Assembly (NCBI RefSeq): GCF_019459225.1
Contig: NZ_JAIAZY010000026.1
Span: forward strand, 1 to 59,988
From: Bacillus sp. IITD106
GTDB lineage: Bacteria > Bacillota > Bacilli > Bacillales > Bacillaceae_C
Length of the DNA stretch: 59,988 nucleotides
Direction: 5' to 3'
Positions 27,468 through 35,941 of the stretch are shown here, in pieces. The translations under genes and the position numbers were made by a program. The notes below the pieces were generated by a model, which had not been told where the DNA came from, did no database searches, and worked only from the letters and a program-made list of their open reading frames with translations. Within the stretch, counting starts at the first letter, position 1. Each line of letters begins with the position of its first letter.

Positions 27468-27665
27468 TCACTTTGAATTTTTATCTGAGTGCTCAAAAGT
27501 ATTAATTTTATAATAATAAGTGTTACGTGGAATACCGGAAATTTTGAGTAATGTCTTCACAGGATAATCGCACTTTTGCTCATATACTACTTTTACTTTT
27601 TTGTTTTTCGTAATTTGTTTTCTTCTTGAACTAAGGCTTTCAACTTTTTGAAATAGAATTTTCCA
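27468..27665 (-). pseudogene. IS3-family transposase relic (OrfA tail and OrfB head)
   Basis: On the minus strand one frame ends YFKKLKALVQEENKLRKTKK then a stop, like an IS3 OrfA C-terminus. A shifted frame continues VKVVYEQKCDYPVKTLLKIS and GIPRNTYYY, the HTH_21 start of OrfB, and stops at 27468. The catalytic core is gone. It is unrelated to the intact IS3 element at 34454. Confidence 0.65.
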
Positions 27666-27691
27666 TTTAATAATATGTATAAATTTTTACT

Positions 27692-27722
27692 CCCACCTGG
27701 CTTATGTTCAGTTGGGCTTTTT
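27692..27722 (+). terminator. Attenuator-like hairpin before module A
   Basis: CCCACCTG pairs with CAGTTGGG (one mismatch), followed by CTTTTTTG. The same hairpin with the same position relative to the leader ORF and Orf7 occurs at 47933-47962 and, degraded, at 42421-42444. Confidence 0.65.
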
Positions 27723-27793
27723 TGTATTTAATGAATATTTTTTAAAATATTGCTCTTATTTTTGGCATTTCATAAAAAATCTTGTTGAAGGTT

Positions 27794-27850
27794 ATGAAAG
27801 GGGAAATCATCACCCACCTTTGCAGTTGCGAAGGGAGAGGAAATGCATGA
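27794..27850 (+). CDS. Leader ORF of module A (18 codons)
   Basis: ATG 27794 to TGA 27848-27850. The peptide starts MKGEIITHLCSCEGRGNA. The stop overlaps the Orf7 ATG by four bases (ATGA). The same leader occurs at 47810-47866 (identical layout) and 42509-42556 (shortened). Conservation in three copies supports a regulatory leader peptide or coupling device. Confidence 0.6.
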   Translation: MKGEIITHLCSCEGRGNA

Positions 27851-28284
27851 TAGAACCAGATCGTACCGTGTGGCAAGTTCGCTGTGCATTTAATGCTTTT
27901 TGTAAACGTGTATTGAAGAATGAAGCAATCAATATTTTCAACGAAAGACAACAACGACAAGCAAAGGAGATGACATTTTCTGATCTCACACCACAAGAAG
28001 AAAATCAACTCTATACCTTAGATCAGCAATATGAAGGAGAAGAAGGACAAAGTTTTCAAGTGGCTGGAAAGAAAATAACTCCGAAATTACTCGCTGAAGC
28101 GTTGCGTACTTTGCCAAAAGAAAAGCGTAAGACTGTCCTTTTATACTACTTTTTTGACAAATCAGATGTAGAAATAGCTGAACTACTCGGTATTCCACGT
28201 AGTACCGTTCAGTATAGGAGGACAAGCTATTTCAAGAGGTTAAGACGATTTTTGGAGGAACATGCAGATGAGCGGAGTGATTAA
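27847..28284 (+). CDS. Sigma-70-like regulator, Tn916 Orf7 type (module A)
   Basis: 145 residues from ATG 27847; GGGAGAGG lies 8 bases upstream. N-terminal region with WQVRCAFNAFCKRVLKNEAI resembles a sigma region-2 remnant. The C-terminal sigma region 4 reads DKSDVEIAELLGIPRSTVQY followed by RRTS. In Tn916-type elements this protein and Orf8 drive xis/int and transfer genes. Intact here. Confidence 0.88.
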   Translation: MIEPDRTVWQVRCAFNAFCKRVLKNEAINIFNERQQRQAKEMTFSDLTPQEENQLYTLDQQYEGEEGQSFQVAGKKITPKLLAEALRTLPKEKRKTVLLYYFFDKSDVEIAELLGIPRSTVQYRRTSYFKRLRRFLEEHADERSD

Positions 28285-28522
28285 TTCTAATGTTGGAAAC
28301 AACGAGCGTGGTTTATTGCCGTACCCAATTATTTTAGCTGCAAATAAGGGTGAGCCAGAAGCAATGAAAGTAGTTGTTCTACATTATGGAAGCTATATGA
28401 CAAGCCTATCCATGCGTAAGCTCCGTGATGAACAAGGAAACACTTATTGGGGTATCGATGAAGATACACGCGAACGCTTACGAGCGAAGCTTATGCAATC
28501 TGTTTTAGCTTTCAAAATTTGA
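28268..28522 (+). CDS. Orf8-type helix-turn-helix protein (HTH_16), module A
   Basis: 84 residues from ATG 28268 (GGAGG 8 bases upstream; an ATG at 28262 is too close). RGLLPYPIILAANKGEPEAM and the RKLRDEQGNTYWGIDEDTRE block match Tn916 Orf8. It overlaps Orf7 by 17 bases. Expected to regulate excision or transfer of the element. Confidence 0.9.
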   Translation: MSGVINSNVGNNERGLLPYPIILAANKGEPEAMKVVVLHYGSYMTSLSMRKLRDEQGNTYWGIDEDTRERLRAKLMQSVLAFKI

Positions 28523-28865
28523 ATACAGAATGGTTAGGTTTTCCCTTTCATTAATCATATATTTGTTCTTTGACAAAGAAAGCACGGAAGATAACGCTGT
28601 GCAGTATAAACTAAAAAATCAGATACATTCTACTGATGACGAGCCACTTGATTCATACGCCATGACTTTCGTTAGAAACGAGCGATAATCTATGAATCTA
28701 ATGCAATCGTGGTGATTGTTGGCGATAACCCATCAGTATAGATAATGATACTCCTCTACCGTCATGGTTCGAGCGTTCAAAGCGTCGCAAGCTATGAGTA
28801 AAGCTGGAAGGAATACTTGCAGGGGTGAAATTCCCGTGGAGCTGTACCAACAGCCGTCTGATTTT
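28523..28865 (+). ncRNA. Candidate structured RNA after orf8 (copy A)
   Basis: About 343 bases with no ORF, nearly identical to 43214-43557 and to the reverse of 46793-47137. Hairpin GCACGG/CTGTGC near 28583-28603 keeps a G-U pair where copies B and C have G-C. The final hairpin GCTGT-ACCA-ACAGC (28841-28854) changes a U-A pair to C-G in copy B. It ends CGTCTGATTTT. Promoter unknown; it may be part of the orf7-orf8 transcript. Confidence 0.55.
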
Positions 28866-28894
28866 AATTGATTAATTATAAGGGGGCGTGTTTT

Positions 28895-29041
28895 TTGAAA
28901 CAGAACTTGATTCCTTATAGTATGCAAATTGCTATGTTAAAACAACTGCTAACCCGTAAATTGATTACCAAGAAAGAATATTACATGGTTAAAAATAAAT
29001 TAATGAAAGAATATGGCATCATTTCTGATATTACAGACTGA
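28895..29041 (+). CDS. SHOCT-like small protein, recombinase-associated
   Basis: 48 residues from TTG 28895 (AAGGGGG 9 bases upstream). The peptide MLKQLLTRKLITKKEYYMVK ... KNKLMKEYGI has the short helical SHOCT pattern of proteins encoded just upstream of serine recombinases in Tn1549/Tn5397-like elements. No recombinase follows: 29042-29228 has no coding signal. So only this upstream stub of a serine-recombinase module remains. Confidence 0.6.
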   Translation: MKQNLIPYSMQIAMLKQLLTRKLITKKEYYMVKNKLMKEYGIISDITD

Positions 29042-29228
29042 ATTGTGTTTCTATTGGCGATACATTTTGTATAGGAGTTATCATTTTTTGTTGTTAGAAG
29101 ATTTAAGGATGTTCAATTGATCTTCAATAATATAATCGGTCTAGATTCCAGAGTAATGAGGATTTTTTTAACAAAGGAATACATGACAAAACACCCCCCG
29201 AACCGAACATTCGAGAGATGTTTCGCTC

Positions 29229-31154
29229 TTATTTGTTTACAATGCTATTGTACGTATTAACAGTTAATACGTAATAGACTGCATAGATGATAACAAAGAA
29301 GACTATAGCCATTAGAATAGGGAAGATAAGATTGATTCCAATGAGATTAGAAATAAAGTTGCTAGTAAAGTACAATGCCACACAACTGTGCAATATTCCT
29401 ACGGTTAGTGGCAATCCAAACACAAATAATGACTGCCTTTTGATTGATTTACGTATATCCTTTTTATTGACACCGATTTTTCTAAGGATTTCATACTGTC
29501 CTTTCGCCTCATTCGCTTCTGTTAACTGTTTGAAATAAATGATACTTCCACTTGCCGCTAAAAATACAAGCCCCAAAAATCCAAAAATAAAAAGAGTAAT
29601 TGCGTTTCCTTCTTTACCTTGCTTATACTCCGTATAAAATGATGAAGAAACTTGAAAATCGTTTCCAACCAGTTTATTTACTTTCTTTGATGTGGCTTGT
29701 GCCGTTACTTCATTTTCCACTTCATATACTTTATAAGTTAATGGAGCCTCTTTTTTGGCTATCTCAGCAAACATTTCGTTACTGACTACGAGAAAGAAAT
29801 CGGGATAATCGAAAGGTAGCACATTACTTTCAACCATATGAACAAATGGCAGTTCGCTGCTTCCTTGAGGCAATTGAATCGTTATATTTTCTCCTTTAAA
29901 AACCGACTTCGTATATTCAGTAAACCTTGGCTGGATTACTGCTGCTTGATTTCTTGATAGTAAGACTGTTTCATCCTTATTTAAAGCATTCGCTGCTTTA
30001 TTAAATGTACTTTCTGAGATTAATTGCACAGGATTTATGTCATAATCCAGTTGAAATGAGAGTATTCCTTTTACCTGAATGACGGGTATGTCTAGTTGGG
30101 CTTTTATTGGATGTCGATGATCTGCTTTTATTATTCTCTCCACCTGCGAATCAAATTCTGGACCTTTTGACAAATGCGAATAGCTGAACGGAACAACTTC
30201 CTCAGCTCTTTTTTCGTTGCTGTAATACCCACTGTAAGTTGCACCTAAGAAACAGATCGTTGCAGAACTCAACAATGCAATGACTGTAAAGGTACGTGCA
30301 TTCCCTCTAATACGAAACAGTAAGCGAGATGTTTCAATTATTCTAGTTCCTCTGTAATAACGCGACTTATTTTTTTGTGATAATCTTAATAAATAGACCG
30401 TTACAGATCGAAAAAATAAATGGGTGCCAATGACGAGAGCAACAAAAGCAATACCATAATTTTTCATTAAATATTCCGTAGTAAATTCGTCAGGAAATGG
30501 TTTTAATATCAGCCAGTAACTAACGACAAGCAATATAACTCCGATAACAGCCGATATAAGTGAAACCTTTGGAATTTGTTCACCTTTTTTCTCATCATAG
30601 AATAATTCGATTAATGTAAAACGATAAATCAAACGGTAACCTTGAACGGAAGTGAATAAAATAATGACCATAAAGACTATGACTGTTTGGGTAATCGCTA
30701 GAATGGAAATACCGAAGTCCACCTCGGCAATTGAACCCATAAGTTTTATTAAAATCATTGCAAATAATTTGGAAAGTAAGGTTCCAAGAATAATTCCAAT
30801 AACTATTGCAATGATTCCCATAATCAAATTTTCATAAAATAACATTTTTGCAATGGTTTTCTTGCGTAAACCAAGTATGGCGTACAATCCGACTTCTTTC
30901 TTCCTTTTTCTTGTGAAGAATGAATTGGAGTACAAAATAAAGATTGCTACGAATAAAATTAAGATAATTGATGATACCCCAAACATGAAACTCATTGTAT
31001 CCGACAATTCAATGCTTTCCTGAATTTTTTCGCTATATTGCAAGGAAGTGAACGTATAATAAATAACCATGCTGAAGACGAGCGTAACAAAATAGACAAA
31101 ATAATTATTGAAGTTACCTTTAATATTTTTCCTTGCTAAACTAAATAACGTCAT
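29229..31154 (-). CDS. BceB-type ABC transporter permease (FtsX family)
   Basis: 641 residues from ATG 31154 (GGGGGG upstream). Ten membrane helices with a large extracellular domain between helices 7 and 8, the hallmark of Bce-type bacitracin/lantibiotic resistance permeases. MTLFSLARKNIKGNFNNYFV is the classic opening. It forms a complex with the ATPase and signals to the BceS-type kinase. A weak hairpin lies after its stop. Confidence 0.94.
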   Translation of the reverse strand: MTLFSLARKNIKGNFNNYFVYFVTLVFSMVIYYTFTSLQYSEKIQESIELSDTMSFMFGVSSIILILFVAIFILYSNSFFTRKRKKEVGLYAILGLRKKTIAKMLFYENLIMGIIAIVIGIILGTLLSKLFAMILIKLMGSIAEVDFGISILAITQTVIVFMVIILFTSVQGYRLIYRFTLIELFYDEKKGEQIPKVSLISAVIGVILLVVSYWLILKPFPDEFTTEYLMKNYGIAFVALVIGTHLFFRSVTVYLLRLSQKNKSRYYRGTRIIETSRLLFRIRGNARTFTVIALLSSATICFLGATYSGYYSNEKRAEEVVPFSYSHLSKGPEFDSQVERIIKADHRHPIKAQLDIPVIQVKGILSFQLDYDINPVQLISESTFNKAANALNKDETVLLSRNQAAVIQPRFTEYTKSVFKGENITIQLPQGSSELPFVHMVESNVLPFDYPDFFLVVSNEMFAEIAKKEAPLTYKVYEVENEVTAQATSKKVNKLVGNDFQVSSSFYTEYKQGKEGNAITLFIFGFLGLVFLAASGSIIYFKQLTEANEAKGQYEILRKIGVNKKDIRKSIKRQSLFVFGLPLTVGILHSCVALYFTSNFISNLIGINLIFPILMAIVFFVIIYAVYYVLTVNTYNSIVNK

Positions 31155-31908
31155 TTGCTCCACCCCCCAGTGCTGATAGAACATCCAACACCTTGTTGAA
31201 AAATTCTTTGCGGGATCTTTTCCCTTTCACAAGTTCTGTGAAGATTTTACCGTCTTTAATAAATAGGACGCGATTACAATAACTTGCCGCATAAGCATCA
31301 TGGGTAACCATTAAAATTGTTGCCTTGTCTTGTTCATTAAGATCCTTTAAACTTTCTAATAAGTCTGTTGCTGATTTCGAATCCAACGCACCTGTTGGTT
31401 CATCTGCCAATATTAGGTTTGGCTTTGAAATAATCGCGCGTGATGCTGCCGTGCGTTGCTTTTGTCCCCCAGAAATTTGATACGGGTACTTATTTAAAAT
31501 GTCGCGAATGCCAAACTTATCTGCCACTTCATCTGCTCTTCGTTCCAATTCCTTAACGTTCAATTTTGCCAAGGCTAACGGCAAGATAATATTTTCTTTC
31601 ACAGTTAGAGTATCTAATAAATTATAGTCTTGGAAAAGGAAACCAAGTTTGTCACGGCGAAAGGCAGATAATTGCTCTTCATTCATCTTTGTCAAATTGA
31701 TTCCGTCAACCACGATGTCACCAGCAGTCGGCTCGTCAATTGTTGCCAATATATTTAGTAAAGTTGATTTACCAGCACCCGAGGGACCCATAATACCGAC
31801 GAATTCACCTTCCATGACGGTTAAGTCTATATCCTCCAAAGCTGAAAATACATTTCCCTTTGCACCATAGACTTTTTTTATTTGCTTTGCTTCGACAATA
31901 GTTTTCAT
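31141..31908 (-). CDS. BceA-type ABC transporter ATP-binding protein
   Basis: 255 residues from ATG 31908, with GGAGG 8 bases upstream (an ATG at 31923 lacks its own site). Walker A GPSGAGKSTLLN, signature ISGGQKQR and Walker B ILADEPTGALD are intact. The stop overlaps the start of the permease gene by 14 bases. It removes peptide antibiotics such as bacitracin or lantibiotics from lipid targets. Confidence 0.95.
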   Translation of the reverse strand: MKTIVEAKQIKKVYGAKGNVFSALEDIDLTVMEGEFVGIMGPSGAGKSTLLNILATIDEPTAGDIVVDGINLTKMNEEQLSAFRRDKLGFLFQDYNLLDTLTVKENIILPLALAKLNVKELERRADEVADKFGIRDILNKYPYQISGGQKQRTAASRAIISKPNLILADEPTGALDSKSATDLLESLKDLNEQDKATILMVTHDAYAASYCNRVLFIKDGKIFTELVKGKRSRKEFFNKVLDVLSALGGGANDVI

Positions 31909-31975
31909 ATTTAAATCCTCCATTCAGAGTTGTTTTGTTTTACGTTTTTATTTTACAATAGGTGCCCTTTATATA

Positions 31976-32017
31976 AACTTACAGCTTGATCTCGTAACCT
32001 TACATTTTCGTCACATT
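31976..32017 (-). promoter_or_regulatory. Candidate BceR boxes upstream of bceAB
   Basis: On the minus strand TGACG-AAAA-TGTAA and, downstream, TTACG-N9-TGTAA occur before a TATATAA -10-like element (31966-31973 area). They approximate the TNACA-N4-TGTAA inverted repeats bound by BceR-type regulators. Match is imperfect. Confidence 0.4.
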
Positions 32018-32115
32018 GATAAAAAATATGTTTAAACACGATATTTTCTTTGTATGTTGGTCGATATTCAATTAATATGATGTTAAAGAAGGATGATTGT
32101 TTGGAGGGAAGAGGA

Positions 32116-32787
32116 ATGAAAATCATGATTGTGGAAGATGATTTGACCATTCGTGATATGGTAGGGGAAACATTAGAAAAGTGGGGTTTTGAAACCGTTA
32201 AGATCGAAGACTTTGACCAAATCATGCAGGTATTTCTTAATCATGATCCTCACCTAGTCATCATGGATATCAATTTGCCATCGTTTGACGGATTTTACTG
32301 GTGTAATAAAATCAGAGAAATTTCAAAGGTCCCTATGATCTTTCTCTCTTCCCGTGATACACCAATGGATATAGTGATGTCGATAAACATGGGAGGAGAT
32401 GATTATATTCAAAAACCTTTCCATATGGATGTATTGATTGCAAAAATTAATGCACTCCTCCGCAGAACGTATTCCTACATGGAAACACAGTCTAAGACAA
32501 TCGAACATGATGGAATTATATTAAACCTTGAGAACGGAGAGGCCTTACATGGAGATCGAAAGTCGGAACTCACGAAAACAGAATTTCTTATTTTGAAAAT
32601 CCTGATGAAAAATAAAGGAACCATCGTCAGTCGTACGAAAATGATGCGTAGCCTTTGGAAGAATGAAAATTTCGTAGACGAAAATACATTGACGGTTAAT
32701 ATTGCTCGTCTGCGTAAAAAGCTTGCTGAACTTGGAAAAGAACACTTCATTATGACTAAGAAAGGACAAGGTTATATTATCCAATGA
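32116..32787 (+). CDS. BceR-type response regulator (OmpR family)
   Basis: 223 residues from ATG 32116 after a GGAGGGAAGAGG site; the frame extends upstream without support. Receiver domain with DD at 8-9 and phospho-acceptor D51. Winged helix at the end (RTKMMRSLWKNENFVDENTL, TVNIARLRKKL). Four-base overlap with the kinase gene. Divergent from bceAB, which it should activate. Confidence 0.94.
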   Translation: MKIMIVEDDLTIRDMVGETLEKWGFETVKIEDFDQIMQVFLNHDPHLVIMDINLPSFDGFYWCNKIREISKVPMIFLSSRDTPMDIVMSINMGGDDYIQKPFHMDVLIAKINALLRRTYSYMETQSKTIEHDGIILNLENGEALHGDRKSELTKTEFLILKILMKNKGTIVSRTKMMRSLWKNENFVDENTLTVNIARLRKKLAELGKEHFIMTKKGQGYIIQ

Positions 32788-33809
32788 GTTTCTTTCAATA
32801 TCTAAAAGATAAACGGAATTTCTTTATATTAAACGTGATCATTATGTTCTTTGTTTCTTTGATGACGATTGTGAGCACAGATTCCAGAAACACTGTAAGT
32901 AATATCGTATATACCAATGTGGTTATCTTTTTTATTGTAGCTATATACGTAATCATCGAATACTATTACAATAGAGAATTTTATCGGGAATTAAATGATT
33001 TGGTTGAAAGTAATCATGAAGAATTTCTCGCAACTCTGCCTAAACCGCGAAACGATGAACAACTGTTATATCTTGAGTTATTAAAAAAAGTAAATAGTGT
33101 GCATGGCGATCAATTACAAAAGTTGTATAACGAAAAAATGGATCATCAAGACTTTATTACATCTTGGATTCATGAAGTCAAGGTTCCGATTGCGGCAGGT
33201 CGCTTGCTTATGGAAAACAGTAATGGAAGAACTGTTGAATACCTTGTGGACAAGTTTGAAGATGAGTTGGATAGAATCGAAAATTACGTGGAGCAGGCTC
33301 TTTATTATTCTCGCATTGATTCTTTTTCCAAAGATTATTTTATTTCCGAGGTAGTGTTGGATCAAGTTGCTAAAAACAGTGTAAAGAAATTTGCCAAATC
33401 TTTTATTAACAAGCAAATTCGTTTTCATATGGACAATATTGAACAGGTTGTCCATACCGACAGTAAATGGCTTGGTTTTATTATGGATCAAGTTTTTTCA
33501 AATTCTTTAAAATATACAGGTGAAGGCGGGGAAATCTCCGTACAATTTGAGGAAGATCTAAAAGAAAAGCGGCTACAGATTCAAGATACAGGCATTGGAA
33601 TTAAGCCAGAGGATATCAGCCGCGTATTTGAAAAAGGATTTACAGGATCTATTGGGAGAAGTCATGCCAAATCTACCGGTTTAGGTCTCTACCTTGCAAA
33701 AGAAATGGCTCTTAAATTAGGACATGACCTTTCCATTCATTCAGAAGATGGGAAATATACGAAGGTCATCATCCACTTTCCAAAAATCAGAAATTATTAT
33801 CATCTATAA
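32784..33809 (+). CDS. BceS-type intramembrane-sensing histidine kinase
   Basis: 341 residues. Two helices (about 12-30 and 43-60) with a very short outside loop, as in kinases that sense through their BceAB transporter. Phospho-acceptor H130 in SWIHEVKVPI; N-box SNSLKYTGEGG and DTGIGI complete the ATPase. Coupled to the regulator by ATGA-type overlap. Confidence 0.94.
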   Translation: MSFFQYLKDKRNFFILNVIIMFFVSLMTIVSTDSRNTVSNIVYTNVVIFFIVAIYVIIEYYYNREFYRELNDLVESNHEEFLATLPKPRNDEQLLYLELLKKVNSVHGDQLQKLYNEKMDHQDFITSWIHEVKVPIAAGRLLMENSNGRTVEYLVDKFEDELDRIENYVEQALYYSRIDSFSKDYFISEVVLDQVAKNSVKKFAKSFINKQIRFHMDNIEQVVHTDSKWLGFIMDQVFSNSLKYTGEGGEISVQFEEDLKEKRLQIQDTGIGIKPEDISRVFEKGFTGSIGRSHAKSTGLGLYLAKEMALKLGHDLSIHSEDGKYTKVIIHFPKIRNYYHL

Positions 33810-34201
33810 GTATAATGGTGGGGTTAAAGAAATTGGTTAATCGGAAAATAGTATCAAATTAAAGGTGTTCAAGTAGAATAATGTTTATCGTAAGGCTTAA
33901 GAAATATTAAATAATATAGCCAATAGTAAGTGAATTAATTGATAAAAAAATAAGTACTTGAAAATAGCTATAACCAGGTTTTTATTATATTTTAATCGAA
34001 CTTTTCAAAATTAATACCACGATAAATCAACGTTATATGTCCTCTTTTTATCTCCAGTTCCAAGTATGGGAAATATTATCCATGGTTTTAACATGCATAT
34101 GCAATGACTTTTGAAAATCAATTGAGGCTCAAACACTTTATTTAAGATTTTTATTTGGTTATATTTTTATGGGGTAATCGGAAAATAGTGTAGAAAGAGG
34201 G
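33810..34201. other. Gene-free stretch with AATCGGAAAATAGT repeats
   Basis: No ORF. AATCGGAAAATAGT occurs near 33839 and again at 34176-34189, in both cases soon after a gene end. The latter is followed by AGGGTTA-AAA-TAACCCT (34198-34214), a hairpin that could terminate the short minus-strand gene at 34202. Confidence 0.5.
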
Positions 34202-34453
34202 TTAAAAATAACCCTCCTCCATTGCTTTAGTCAGTGGTGAAAAGTCAGCACCATAGATTTCTTCATAAACCCATTCATAGCCTATTTGACCCCAATTCGG
34301 GAATTGATCAGGTAACAATTTTATGAAAGTAGCTTCAACTTCTTTGAATTTCTTTTTCTTTTGGGTATTCGGATTATAGTGTTGAAAAACCCTATTAAAT
34401 AAATTAATGTTCATAGCACTGTAAATCGTATAATTGGATCTACGCCAATATTC
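34202..34453 (-). pseudogene. Hypothetical protein truncated by the IS3 element
   Basis: About 83 codons remain (NINLFNRVFQHYN, FPNWGQIGYEWVYEEIYGAD and a short tail). The frame has no start outside the insertion sequence: its apparent ATG lies inside the IS end. The N-terminus was therefore cut off by the insertion at 34454. Family unknown. Confidence 0.5.
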
Positions 34454-34631
34454 TGGACACAAAATAGATGGTGGATTGGACAGAGCTCCATTTCATAAGA
34501 GTGGGTTGGTCTATGTCGCTTGACATGGAGCCTCTATGGGCATGGGTGTCTTGCGAAGGGCGAAAGGGTCAAACAATCCTTTCGCAGGCGGACGAGCCTA
34601 ACATGCCCCCCCTCCATGTAAAGCGCCGTGC

Positions 34632-35504
34632 TCAGACATGATGCAGTGACTTAGCCGCCACCCGGATTTCATCTTCAACCTGTTGTGGGGTCTTATATTG
34701 AAGGCTGCCATGCATTCGCTTTCGATTATACCAGCCTTCAATGTATTGGAAGAGATGAATCTTTGCAGAGGCGTAATCCAGATAAGTTACGTGATGTATT
34801 TCTTCCTTCTTCAAAATAGCATGGAAGGATTCAATACAGGCGTTATCGTACGGGCAGCCCTTTCGACTGAATGATTGTCTGATCTTTTTTGACTCAGCCT
34901 CTTCCATGAAAGCCTCACTCGTATATTGGGAACCCAAGTCACTGTGCAGAATTAACTCCTCTGGTGGTAGCTGCGTGGCATAGGCGTTATCCAATGCTTT
35001 AATCACCAGGTCTGTTGTCATTGTACAAGAAAAGGAATAGCCTACGATTTTCTTTGAATGCAGGTCCATCACAGAAGCAAGGTAGCACCAGCCATCCTTT
35101 AATGTATGGATATACGTAATATCGGCCACCCATTTTTCATTGATGGTGGTCGTAGAAAAGTCCCTGGCCAGGATATTCTCGCGTTCGATAACTGTTTCTT
35201 TGCTTGGTGTTGGCCGATATTTTTTAATGACGATGGAACGGATGCCCTCTTTTTTCATCAGTCTCTGTACACGTTTCAGACTTACTCTATATCCTTCCGC
35301 ACAGAGATATTGGTGAATTTTTGGGGCTCCATAACGCCCTTTGCTTTCTTCGTGGATCTCTTTGATCCTTTTTGTCAGCTCCTTGTTTTCCCGCTCACGC
35401 TTGGATTCGGTTTCTTGGAGTGTTAGGTAGTAGGAGCTTCGCGGCAATTCCAAGACTTCGCACATAGTTTGGATGGGATGTTGGTCTTTATGTTGATCAA
35501 TCAC
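34632..35504 (-). CDS. IS3-family transposase OrfB (DDE integrase core)
   Basis: 290 residues. HTH_21-like start (QHPIQTMCEVLELPRSSYYL) and rve core with WVADITYI (first D), LHSDLGSQYTS (second D) and NACIESFHAILKKEEIH (E). Start GTG 35504. The frame is open further upstream and joins OrfA through a -1 shift at GCGAAAAGG, where OrfA ends, so the active enzyme is probably the OrfAB fusion. Confidence 0.93.
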   Translation of the reverse strand: MIDQHKDQHPIQTMCEVLELPRSSYYLTLQETESKRERENKELTKRIKEIHEESKGRYGAPKIHQYLCAEGYRVSLKRVQRLMKKEGIRSIVIKKYRPTPSKETVIERENILARDFSTTTINEKWVADITYIHTLKDGWCYLASVMDLHSKKIVGYSFSCTMTTDLVIKALDNAYATQLPPEELILHSDLGSQYTSEAFMEEAESKKIRQSFSRKGCPYDNACIESFHAILKKEEIHHVTYLDYASAKIHLFQYIEGWYNRKRMHGSLQYKTPQQVEDEIRVAAKSLHHV

Positions 35505-35524
35505 GGAAGCTACTGCAGATTGGC

Positions 35525-35806
35525 TTACCTTTTCGCGAATATGGCCATAGCCTTTTTTAAGATTTCATTTTCTTCCTGCAGCCGGCGAAGCTCCTTTTGA
35601 ATCTTGGTATAGTCATCCGCCGTTGCCACGGTTCCATCTTCAAATTTGACGGGAGAAAACTTTTTGACCCAATTATAAATGGAGACATCAGATACGCCAT
35701 ATTCGCTGGTTAATTGCTTGACTGGAGTGCCAGATTGATATAATTCCACAACCATCCTTTTGAAATCTTCATTAAATTTATTTTGGTTTTTATTATGGCC
35801 TTTCAT
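35525..35806 (-). CDS. IS3-family OrfA (helix-turn-helix, leucine zipper)
   Basis: 93 residues from ATG 35806. HTH_8-type N-terminus (FNEDFKRMVVELYQSG, YGVSDVSIYNWVKKF) and a coiled-coil end (YTKIQKELRRLQEENEILKK). DNA-binding component and first half of the OrfAB fusion. Confidence 0.92.
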   Translation of the reverse strand: MKGHNKNQNKFNEDFKRMVVELYQSGTPVKQLTSEYGVSDVSIYNWVKKFSPVKFEDGTVATADDYTKIQKELRRLQEENEILKKAMAIFAKR

Positions 35807-35941
35807 TGGACACACCTCTTCTTAATCTTATTCCTCAAAAATTATGAAACTAACTAGGATGTGTCCATGAAAATATACTAGCACCACATGTTTGGGGTGG
35901 GAAAAAGAAAAAAGACCATTATCTTGAACAAAACGTTTGGA

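Larger units (their letters stand above)
34454..35867. mobile_element. IS3-family insertion sequence, intact
   Basis: 1414 bases bounded by inverted TGGACACA (34454-34461) and TGTGTCCA (35860-35867), with OrfA and OrfB complete on the minus strand. The flanks TTC and TGA do not form a target duplication, which suggests later rearrangement or adjacent deletion. IS150/IS3-like layout with probable -1 frameshift. About 175 bases between the left end and OrfB hold no gene. Confidence 0.88.

Noticed and set aside
28801-28830. AGGGGTGAAATTC-like string in the conserved block resembling a 16S rRNA motif
   Set aside because: Only about a dozen bases agree and the rest does not fit rRNA; no rRNA gene is present.
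28523-28865. Known riboswitch or group I/II intron
   Set aside because: I compared it with remembered cores of c-di-GMP, cobalamin, yybP-ykoY and intron motifs and found no match; it is therefore listed only as a candidate RNA.
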